Source: Symbiodinium natans (taxonomy: Eukaryota > Sar > Dinophyceae > Suessiales > Symbiodiniaceae). From it: a stretch of 64,000 nt of DNA. Below are positions 46,032-56,314 of this stretch, in pieces; position 1 is the stretch's first letter, and each line of letters starts with the position of its first letter. The notes under the pieces are model-generated. The model was given only the letters and a program-made list of their open reading frames with translations. It was not told where the DNA came from and ran no database searches. Made by a program: the position numbers and the translations under genes. The stretch is taken from the NCBI GenBank assembly GCA_905221605.1, contig CAJNDS010001835.1, positions 563,348 to 627,347 on the forward strand, written 5' to 3'.

Positions 46032-49000
46032 GCCTGCACTTTCTAAGCGTGACACGGGGGGAGCAATGTTCCAGGTGGTGTGTAACTACTCGTAGGATGT
46101 TCTGGTTCTGCTGAGGTGCCAGAGAAAGCTATGTCACCTGTGCCCCACGAGCCTGCCGAGCTTAGCCCAGTGAGGGGTCCAGGCGGCAGTGTGCTGGGAA
46201 TTGAATGGAGTAGAATAGCTGAAGGCTCCTGGAATCTGTCGGCCAAGCACATCCGCGTAGCTCAGAGCAGGCCTGGAGGCTGCTGACATTTCGGAGGCCC
46301 CGGGGGGAGGGGGGGGTGGGGTGGGGCAAGGCATCTTTGAAGGAAGGCGGGGTTTGCTGGAGTCCTAGGATGCGTGAGCCGCAGCGTCTTTTCCACTCAA
46401 GGCCTGCCGCGGCTTGCCGCGTTCTCACGCTTCGAATTTGTTCGAGGGGGAGTGTTGTAGGGGGTGACAAGTGACTCGGAGCTTAGCGAAGCTTACTTAG
46501 GGTGCATACCGCGTCACTGCAGCACCATCAAGAGGGAGATGGATGGAGGTATCATGCGCGCGCTTGCAATCTGATGGCATGGAGCAGGGAGATGACCGAA
46601 AGGAGGCCTGGGTCCCACCTGCCTTACTAGTATTGTGTATTCATATTAGTACCATATTGTATCATTAAAAAATGTACTATATTCGCAGATTATGATATTG
46701 TATTGTTACATTGTTATCGAAATCAGTGCAATTAACACATGCATCGAGTGGCTGCCCTCGTCAGCGACCCAAGTCAAAGGCTGGAAGGATCTGATAGGCT
46801 AACTGGGCGTTCCTAAAGTTCTGTGGCTCTATTTATAATTGGATGTTTTCGTTCTTTCTTCTCCACTGCCCGGACTTGCAGGTCTTTTCAGAAGTAGTTC
46901 TGGGCCTGGAAGCAAGGCAATTGGAGGGTTTCTTTCTATTCTAACGGTTCGGTTCTTTGCCCGGGTAAAGAAACAGAACCCGTACCTGGATAAAGATGGG
47001 GCTCGCGAGACTAGACAAGGAAAGCGGCCAGATAACAATTGAAACCTAGTACAGAATGCTCTCTTCCCTTTGACCCTTAAAGGAGTAGTTCCCCGCCCTT
47101 ATTATGAATTGCAGCTTTGCAAACCCCAAATCATGTCGCCGCCACAGCTGCGCAACACCTGCACCACAGGCAAATTCAAGTTCCAAGCAAGGCTTGTCAG
47201 CTGATGAAAGGCAAAGTTAATTGCCTTTAGGCCTTTTAAAATATATATGCTGAAAGACAGGGCTGCCCCCTGAAAGAATGTTATTCAAAAACCGCCGGCG
47301 TCCGAATGCTTTCCAACTTTAACCTCGCGAGGGTACTTTTTTCAAAAGATGAGGAGCAGAATATTGCGGAAAAGCAGGAAAGCAGCGGCCAGAAAACAAA
47401 CCATGAGCTTCTCTACCGCAGCTCCACCTTCTGCGTAGGTCGCCTTCTTCCGCTCCACAAAGCGCAGCGAGCAACAGGCAGAGGGGCACCTCAGTGTCAC
47501 CTCAGCAGCCCACAGAAGCCGAACAAAAAGAAACAAAGCAACCCAACCATGCGAAGTCGTCTGGCATGGTTTGAATAGGGTTTAGGGTTTAGGGTTTAGG
47601 GTTCAGGGTTCAGGGTTTAGGGTTTAGGGTTCAGGGTTCAGGGTTTAGGGTTTAGGGGTCCGCAGGCTGTTCGAGGGCCCGTCAGCCTTGGCCTTCATCT
47701 TGGCCTGGCAGTGGTCACTGGCAGGGGACGTCCTGGCCTTAGATGGTTAGAGTTTAGGGTTTCGGGTTTAGGGCATGAGGGCTGCTTGGACAGCTGTGAA
47801 ACCCGGCAGAGCTCGCGGGGTCAAAACGGGTTTAGGGTTTAGGGTTTTAGGGTTTAGAGCTGCAAGATGCCCACAGAGACACAGAGATCGAAGCAGCATG
47901 CTCAAAACGGATGGTCGTTTTCGTTGCCGCGTGGTATAGGCTTCGTATAGCCTCCACTAGCCTCCATTGCCTGCGCGGAGTTGATTGCACTTGCACGACG
48001 ATACCAACCAACTTGCCAAGGTGAGGCATCATGCCGTAGGCGCAGACCACAATGAGCAAGGCACGAACTGTGCATGTACCGGATTATTGTCGCCAACTCG
48101 CGCGTGGTTTTGGCACCCTTGCTAGCCTACCCATGTCGAGGTTTCGAGACTGAAGACTTTGCATGGCCGCAGCTGGGGTCACGAAGCCGCACACAAAGTC
48201 TAGCTGCAAGCTCTTCAGCAGCTGAATTGACTGAACCCAGTGAGGCAGCAATGAGCACTGACAAGTAGGACCACAGGTGAGCACCTCCTGAAAATCAGGG
48301 TTGTTGGGGAAGATTGGCAAGAAACACACTTCTCCAAGGTCCGGAGTTCTGTGCTATTCAGCCCCCTTCCTGCTTCTTGGCTCGACTTGCGACAAGGGAC
48401 ACGTCAGCTTGATTTCGTCGGGCTCCGCAGTCGGCCGTGAACAGTCTATTGAGGTATGTTACGTCGCGGGAAGACTGCCAGCAGTTTGCGCAGAAGCTCA
48501 ACCACAGCTTCTATGCCCACAGGTCGGCCTTCTCTGCTCAATCGCGTCGCCACATGTTTCTGCTCCTTTTGACAGGGAAGACCTACATCCGGAGCGGTGC
48601 ATAAGCTTTGCAACTGGGCGGCAAAAATCTCAGATGGCAAAGGTTCCTGCAAGTATTTGCGATGTGCAATGTGCTGCCACTGGACTCCTTCGCCTGCGCT
48701 CACAGGAGAGCTGCGAGTCGGCGAGGCATGAGACGAGCCATTTCTGGAAGCTCTACCAGCGCCCGCTACAGGGTCGGTCGTGGGGTTCTTCTGCCTTTCC
48801 TCGTGTTGACTCCGATTTGAACACGCAAATGCCCTCGGCTGGCATGCCTGCACAAGTTTGTGTCCTCAGTTTTTGTGGCGCAGGTCCGGCAGTCCGCTCC
48901 GCAAACTGGTCGGCAGGTTGCGCAGCGTCGTGGCAGCACGGAAGCCATCGTCACGACTGTGTGATCTAGAGTTTCCCCAGTTGGCCATGCGGCAGCTCAG

Positions 49001-49204
49001 GACACATGGCTGCCAGATTGGACCGAGAATGCAACGTTTGCGTGTCGGCAATGGTCGACGAACCATGAGTGGGGCGCTCTCCAAGGAGGACAAACTCAGC
49101 CGGAGCAGGGAGGGAGTGGCCAGCGATGCAAGGGCTAGAGCTGTAGAGCTGGAGAGCTGGACTCCCACACTCCCACACCAAAGCTGCGCCGACAGTACAT
49201 ACAC
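46032..49204. other. stretch without a firmly supportable gene
   Basis: It should hold the rest of the DZIP1-like gene, but I found no convincing exons. There is a G-run at 46300-46325, an AT-rich patch at 46630-46740, and telomeric repeats at 47576-47862. A frame open from 48301 to 48966 has no family match. Confidence 0.5.
47576..47862. repeat. interstitial telomeric repeats (TTTAGGG)
   Basis: TTTAGGG units alternating with TTCAGGG variants at 47576-47658, then shorter groups near 47748-47775 and 47829-47862. Confidence 0.95.
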
Positions 49205-49212
49205 TGTCGGAG

Positions 49213-49290
49213 GCTTGCGAGAAATTCTGGGCACAACTGAACTGCCCCAAGACCTGCGGTACCTGCGGGTCGGGGCCAAAAGCGGCAAAG
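49213..49290 (+). CDS. candidate exon with ShKT-like cysteine pattern
   Basis: After GTCGGAG the frame reads CEKFWAQLNCPKTCGTCG. The spacing C-x8-C-x3-C-x2-C and the ending 'CPxTCGxC' match the C-terminal half of the ShKT domain, a small disulfide-rich module. In non-animal eukaryotes this module is usually attached to enzymes or secreted proteins and is not by itself evidence of a toxin. No other ShKT half, signal peptide or partner exon was found. A competing frame is open across the same bases, so this may be chance. Confidence 0.33.
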
Positions 49291-49888
49291 GTGGCGCAGG
49301 CCTGGGCTTGAATGGTGTAAAGCCTTGCGATGTGGTTTGTGAACTCTGTGGGCTGAATCACAACGGTAACAAGCGCTTGAACTTCGCAGGCCAGCGCCTG
49401 ACCAGTGACGACTTCTTTGCACAGCCAAAGGCTCCCTCAGTGAGTGTAGTGCGCTAGGCTGCCCAGGATGCTTCAGGCAAGGCAAAAGGAGACCGTGAGC
49501 TTGCAACGTGCCGGAAGCTTCGAAAGGGCTGGCCACCATCTAGGCTGAAGTCTGCTCGATCGTGCAACCTTTTCAGCAAGTACAAGTGAATCTCGACTGC
49601 TGCAGTTGCGCGTGTGCTAAAGTTGTACTATGGCTGTCACCTCTGCTTTTACGGTCCTGTGCTTGGTTGTCCTGCGAGCTGACCTGGAGAAGCCCAACCC
49701 GCAGCTGATTTGCTTCCTAGGTCCAAAAGAGGTACAAAAACCCACAAAGGACAAGGAACTCGTGGGATTGTGGTTAGGGATGTCAACTTGTGGATGCCGT
49801 ACTGCTTTGGAACGACCTAGAACGGCACAGCATTGAACTGATTCAGCAGCAACTTTCTAAGTGGTTCCGGCGCCAGCCTGCACCCCTA

Positions 49889-52800
49889 ATGAGGCGTATT
49901 CGATGGCCTTCGTTGGTGTTAGCCTGGGTGCTAGCAGGGCTATGGCAAGTTGGAGGCCAAGTTGACCCCTCCAAGTCTTGCCTGGAGTCTGGCCAATACT
50001 TCGATGCAGTGCGCTTGCAGTGCGCAAGCTGCACAGAAATTGATGTCCAAGCGCGGCTGGTTAGGACCTTGTCCCCACAAGCTGATGCAGCTGTGCTTGG
50101 CCAAGAGCTAGAGCGTCTGGGAACAGACCAGTGCCAGTGCTCGAATGGTTTTGTCCAGTGCGATGGTGGCGATGAGTGCTTCGCTGCAAATGCCCCAAGT
50201 GTCCCAAATTCCACTTCAAATGGTTCGGTAGGTGCCCCAGGGGCCTCCTTGTCGAGCTTCGTGGCAGAGGGACCCTTCCAGTGCCGGCCGTGCCCGTTTG
50301 CCAGCAATGGGCAGCTCATGGCTCCAACGCAGGACCGCACGCGCTGTCTTCCCTGTCTGGTGGATGATGCTGACCCGGAGACGACGGCAGGCTATTCCGA
50401 CAAGTGGGGAGACTGCGTGTGCCCAGAGGGCAGTGCCCTAAAAGAGAGGACCAGCGATGGTTCCTACCAGCTTCAGAAAACATGCGTGAAGTGCGCTCCA
50501 GGTATTCTGTTTAGCCCCAGTTCTGAGCCACTCCCGAACTACGACTGCAATCCGTGCTCGGACTTCGAGCGGATGTATCGGCAGGCGTCTACCGGCCAAT
50601 GTGTTTGCCGGCAGGGCACAACGAACGATGGCTACTTGGATGCCGGCGGATCTTGTGTCAGTGCGGCGGAGTTCAACGAGATCAACGACAGATTTCCTGA
50701 GTCTGCTGCTGTGAATGTAGACTTCCGTGACCTCATCGATGGGCGTGAGAGCTGGTGGCAGTCCGGCCCCTTTGGGCAGTTCCTGGGCATCGAGGCTCGC
50801 ACAGGCAGCACTCTACAGACCCTGAGCCTGGACTCGGCCGGCCAGGACGTACGTGTCACCAGCGCTGCGATGAAGTGGCTGTATATTCGATGCAGCGTGG
50901 GGTGCCTCCGGGGCAATGCCACGGCCTGTCAGTGCATCTCAAACCTGTGCGTGTTGCAGCTCTATGACGACCAAGCAACAGTCTGCAATCTCGTCTTGGA
51001 TCTCTATCAGGGCAAGACCCGCCTGAGAGAGAATTCCGCAGTGGAGGGCATGCCTTGGCTATACTACAGTCCCCAGCGCCCCTCGCAGACACTTCAAGAT
51101 GCAAGCCTGAACTGGAGGTATACCTTTGCCGACGTACTGGTATTCTGGCTGGCTTCATATTCTTTGGAAGGGTTGTGGCTCGGATGGACAAAGCTGGAGT
51201 CGCAACTGGATCCTTGCACCAACTTCGTATCCACATCGAAGCAGCCGCGGAGCCTGCCCTCAGCTTGGCGGCGCTTCGGAAGCTCGCTCCGTTCAGAGTG
51301 CAACATCTTGGCCCGGAGTGTTCTCGAATGCGGTGCCAACCCGATTCTTTACGATCTCTTTGTCGAGAATACCGACGGGACCTTGGTTCCAGTGCCGGTT
51401 CGAATCTTGAATCTCGTCCAGAATGGGCAGCGCCCCAACCTGAACCTTGGCGAGAACGACCTCAACAACGACGTGCTTGTCCGCCGGTTCCTCCTCTGCG
51501 ACGCGGTCTCCGGGCGAGAGAGCGGCCCAGGCGGTCCAGGCCAGGCCTATCTCTCTGGCACTGGCTACTTGCGGGTGGTGCGGTGGGCGGCGCATCTGGC
51601 GGTCCAGGTCCGCGTGCGGCCTGAAGGGGATGGGCAGATATACGTTCCTGTTCTCAGCATCGCTTATGCCGAGAAGAGAACGGACAACTTGCAGGAGGAC
51701 ACCACAGTGCCAGGCAGTTTCGCTGCAGAGTACACGATGGACGCCTCGGGCTATTGGATTGCAGTCACAGTTCTGTTCGTGCTGCTCATCCTGGTATTGC
51801 TTGGACTGGTAACGTTCAGGCTTTGTCTGCTCAATCAGCGATATCCCAATGTGGCGGTGTATCCTGACCCGCATCTTTTTGCTCCGCGGCTAGTGCTGCA
51901 GGTTCTGGTGCTGTGTTCAACAACATGCTCCATACTCTTCTGGTTCCAGTATTTCATGACCCTCTTCTGGTTGATCATGTTCAAAGGACAGAACGTGCCG
52001 CTCCTGCTCCTCCCATCTGCCCTGGGAGGAGGGCAGTACGAAGCTCACGATGTCATGTTGGTTCTTGTCTTTTGTTTGGCTATCTTCACAGTCAGCTTTG
52101 GCTTATGGAGGCACCTTCGTGTTTTCTTCTTCTTGGTTGACTGGGAGAAGCCTCGTGGCGGCGAGACATTGGTGGCGCCGACCTTGCCGTCTCCACCACC
52201 TCCGCCACCACCCGGCCCCACGCCACCTGCGCCCCCAGCACCAGGAAGCCAGCTGGTTGGCGCCCCCTTGCTTAGTGGAGGTTTTGCTCAGGGCTTCCCC
52301 CCAAAGGACAACAGCATGGAAGTGGCCATTCCTGACTCTGGTATTTCTGCATGGAGGACTTTGTTCGTCTGCAATGAGTTGAACGAGCGCTTATCCTGTA
52401 TACGTGCAGTCCCAGAAGTGACCTGGTTGTCCATGGTAGCCCTGCTGGAAGGGTGCAACTGGATGAGCGCCGCCAGATGGAACACGCACTTCGAGAGCGA
52501 GCTTTCATCTCTTGCGGCAGAGTTCAACCCTTTTCTACAGTTTGCCTTGGGAGTGAGTGTGTGGATGTTCGTGTTGGTCCTCCAGTTCCTTCTCCAGCGC
52601 ATCGGAAGCATCTTCCTCGGTCACGACTTGACCGACTTCGTTGATGTATGTTCGATTGCCAACGTGTCCGTGCCTCTTGATCGCGCAATACTGCTCATGA
52701 CTTTGTTGCACGAGTTATGAGTTGCTTCTTCTTGTGAATGCCAACCATGTATGAGGGGTCCAGCAGCGATAACTTGAGGTTCATCCTGGATGAGCCCTTC

Positions 52801-53842
52801 CACGGCTACTACATTCACGGCAAGGCGCCCAGCAGCCGCGGAGACTGGGGCCACACGGAGTCGCTCGGAGGTCCAGAAAGCTCGTTTTTTTTTTTTTTTT
52901 TTCGGGCCGTCGTGTAGAGTTGGAAGAGTGTGGCCGTGTGGCCTTGTTCCTTGCTTCTGGCCGGTTCTCCTGAACGACCAGGCTTGAACGGGTCCTGCAT
53001 GACGAGGACAAGGGCATTGGATTTAGCAGAGGGCTCACGCCCGACGGCTGCCAGACCTTCGAGATGTTCCTGCCGCCCGATACAGCGGTGCAGCTTCCAA
53101 GTGGAAACTCGCCGCCAGCTTCTGCAACATCTCCCCTGCTTGTTAGCGAAAACATGGCCAGCTCTCTACAGATTCCATGTTATAGAACGGCTCCTTATAA
53201 TGCGGCTATCACATAAGTACACATAGGTAGGGAATACTGATTTAGTGATGAACTGACTGTCTTTCGGGGGACTCAGGCAATGTTGCGCATTTTCGGCAGG
53301 AGCTGGGCAAGGTGTTTGTGGACGTGCAGCAGACTCAAGACACCATCCGCCGAAGAGACCCGCCCAAGCCAATCTCACAGGATGTGGCACAGATGTCGCA
53401 GCACCGGTGCAATGTTCAGCTGCTTGTGGATGCCATGGTGAATGCGGTCATGCGTGGGGCTGGTGATGTGTTGCAGGTCCGGAGCAACTTCAATTGGTTC
53501 TGGGGGACCGGACCATCTGGAGGAGTTGGCGCTTTGCCGCATCCCATCTTCTACAAGGACCAAGATGGCATCTCTTATCCAAATGGGCTTGGGTGGGCCT
53601 CTTCCTTGGCATATGGTGCGGAGCTCCGCGTGTGTGGCGTGGGTGTGCCAACAGGGTTTGAGTGGCATTTGGGCTTGCTGGAGCTGATGATGTTTTCACT
53701 GCTGTGGCGGTTTCAGGGCTCTATCGTTCTGGCTGCGAGCCTTGCGTACGTCCTGAACAGATCTGTTCTCACGATTTACTCCGCTGCCGGAAAGGCGCGG
53801 CTGGCCCACACGACCATCATCAACAGCATGTTCCTGATCTAG
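49889..53842 (+). CDS. TMEM67: meckelin (transmembrane protein 67)
   Basis: Meckelin is a transmembrane component of the MKS module at the ciliary transition zone. Four exons join in phase into about 1171 residues (human meckelin is 995): 49889-52671, 52779-52862, 52982-53087 and 53300-53842 (or from 53277). Donors are GC at 52672, GC at 52863 and GT at 53088. The ATG at 49889 gives a signal peptide (MRRIRWPSLVLAWVLAGLW). A Cys-rich ectodomain with repeated CxxC pairs follows to about residue 300. Membrane segments include WIAVTVLFVLLILVLLGLV and LVLQVLVLCSTTC. Diagnostic meckelin text: FVDVCSIANVSV joined to FILDEPFHGYYIHGKAP, then RGLTPDGCQTFEMF, SIFYxD-type IFYKDQDGISY, and the terminal FLI-stop. 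A Pro-rich insert (at about 52188-52250, starts PSPPPPPPPGPTPPAPP) is extra. The large first exon and three small 3' introns are clear. Confidence 0.93.
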
Positions 53843-54216
53843 CAGGTAATTCGCTTGCCACCCATCAAAAGTGCCCCGAATTCGGGGCCACCAGTGCCCC
53901 CCGTGCTTGCCCACACAAAAAAGTGCCCCGGCACGCGCCGGCATCGAAAAGCAGAGGGATGTGGACCCCGGTATGTGTTGATGCGTGTTGTTTGATAAGG
54001 GTTGGTTAGACTTGAATTGCTGCGGTGGTGTGCGGTAGCTGAAGGCGCGGCCAAGCCCCAAAACTTAACCGGTGCGCGATAAGGACTTTGGACCTTCTGT
54101 GCCTCGCCAGACTTATCCGAGTGTGAGCGATTAGACCCGGGGATATTTGCAATATTCTGCAGGAAAACCCTCAAAAAATCTCAAAGGCCCCAACACCCAA
54201 ACGAAAGCCGCGCCAG

Positions 54217-56270
54217 GTCTTGGAGGGTGCCACTCAGAAGCTCCACGACCAGCTGGAGGGCAGTCTCAAGTCCCAGCTTGGTGAGGTGCAGCCGCACCCT
54301 TGGAGTAGGGTTGAGGGTTTAGGGTTCAGGGTTTAGGGGGTTTAGTCTCTTGGAAAAGGGGGTTTAGGGTTTAGGGTTTAGGGTTCAGTTCAGGGTTTAT
54401 AGGGCAGCATAGGGTTCAGGGTTCAGGGTTTAGGCTGGGCTTGAGTTCTCTGCGCACGTCCGTGTCGGCCAGAAGGGGTCCACCGCGCATGCCGACAGCG
54501 GATGTGCTACCCTTGCTGGCTTGCTTGTCTTTCCTTGGCCCTGCATGCGCCGAGGCGAGATTTCCAGGACGCATTGAAGCGAATGCAGGGTCAAGTTGCA
54601 GAAGATCTCGGACGGATGCGCGACGATGTTGGAAAGTGGAGGGCTGAGACAAGGATAGCAAGGGCTGATGACGAGTGAATTTCACCATGCTCTTGCCGTG
54701 TGTGTGGACAGCATCTCTGCACAGGCTACAATCGGCCCCGCGCGAGGCTGCTGGAATGGGGTTCCGAAAATCATCTGTCGAGGTGCTGTTAGACTAAGGG
54801 CATTCTTTCTATGCTGGAGGAGTGGTGGGCTACAGTGTGGCTGCAGTAGATGGGAGTGACGTGTACCTAGAGAGCCCCTTCGCCGGCAAGGCCGAGCCGC
54901 CGCTCCCCCCTTCGTCGAAAGGCTGCTGCCGAGTGTATGCGTGGCGAGTGCATGCGGAGATGTTCAGAGCTCGATGCCGGCGCACGACCCTCCGTGACCC
55001 CTCTGGGCCCGGTGACATCCCTTCGGCTGGGCAGGCCCCGAGTTCGACCCAGCAGAGCTGGAGAAGCGCATGGACCGAAGGCCTCATAAGATGTATCCGG
55101 GCTTGACGAGCCTGTGCATGACATGGCTAGAATGCGAGACTGCAAACACCTCACCTTCAGGATCGAGGACTTGCACGAAGAGACCAGGTCGAAGCCTTGC
55201 TTTGTGTGGCTTGCAGCAGTAAATGTATGTCAGCCATCGTCTCATCGCCTTGGCAACCAAAAGGAAGCTCCTGGACGACGTGGCCCGCAAAGCCGCGCAA
55301 GCCGCTTCGGAGAAGCTGCTTGCAGAAAAGGCCAGTTCCGGTTCAGGTCCAGGTGTTCTCCAACAAACAGCCTCCAAAAAAGGGCCAGAACCCCGACGTC
55401 CCTACGTACTACAAGCTCCTAGGAATCAGAAGCCTGTTTCTTCTTCGTCCTTTCTTCGCCCGCAAGGTGCCCGGACCGCCTGGGGCCCCCGCGCCGCCGG
55501 CGCACGCGGGCCTGGACTCCACGGAGATGCTGAAGCAGCTCCAATCCCTGATAAAGGAGGCCAGGGCTTTGACCGACTCGCTCTTAAACTTGGCAGGAAA
55601 GTCACTTGTTAATTCGGGATCTTACATGATCCCCTCCCTACTAAGAGCGTTAGGTTGCCAATTGTTTTTGTCCTGTTAGCGAGGGTTTCTTGCCGAACCA
55701 ACCTGTAGCAATCTCAGTGGAATTTGTCTGCAGCCCTGCCGGGCCCGAAAGGCAAATCTTGAACCTGAAATTGGGCCGGATGTTTTGAAAGTTGGGGGTG
55801 ATCAGGTTTGGGCTTGAGGTTGCGGGTTGGGCAGCAGAGGTTCGGTAGAAGCTGAAAAGCTTTCAGGTCTAGAGTGCCACGCCGGTTGATGTTCCATTTG
55901 GGGGGGGGACTTACAACCAGTACATCCAGAAGAAGGAGTTAGGCTCAGTCATTGCGTTGTGGAGGGTATGTCATCAGGAGTTTCAGCAGCAGCTGGCGGT
56001 GCAGCAGGCTGAGGCCGGGCTTCTGTTGTAAAGCACCGTCTCTTGCCTCACCTGCCCCCTCTTGGTGCGATTGTGTGCTGTACCAGTCGTCTCTGAAACA
56101 TTGCTCACAGATTTCGCGCGGCCACGCGCGCCTTGCGAGTCTGGCCTTTGCATGCGTGAGGTGTCGAAGGCGACAGCAGCAAGTTTGGAGGCAGCCGACG
56201 CAATCAGGAAGCTTCCAAAACCAACGCAGGCAAATGGGAAGGGTGGGTGAGGCAGCAGTTCCAGCATGTT
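54217..56270 (+). CDS. coiled-coil exons of an unknown gene
   Basis: A series of protein-like exons. 54217-54280 reads VLEGATQKLHDQLEGSLKSQ, after GCGCCAG and ending at GTGAGG. 54568 to about 54676 reads DALKRMQGQVAEDLGRMRDD, after ATTTCCAG. About 55225-55355 reads SHRLIALATKRKLLDDVARK with an Ala/Lys-rich helix. 55471 to about 55600 reads VPGPPGAPAPPAHAGLDSTE and then MLKQLQSLIKEARALTDSLL. 55874-56031 reads VDVPFGGGTYNQYIQKKELG and then RVCHQEFQQQLAVQQAEAGL. About 56173-56240 reads LEAADAIRKLPKPTQANGK. Helices with Pro-rich linkers are the rule. They may be the N-terminal half of the Pro/Ala-rich gene that follows. No conserved domain was recognised and phases between exons are not resolved. 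Confidence 0.5.
54306..54433. repeat. interstitial telomeric repeats (TTTAGGG)
   Basis: TTTAGGG and TTCAGGG units in several short groups, inside what would be an intron between the 54217 and 54568 exons. Confidence 0.92.
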
Positions 56271-56314
56271 CTTGAACAGAAGATGGACTGTTCAGATGCA
56301 TGCAGCCGGTAGAG

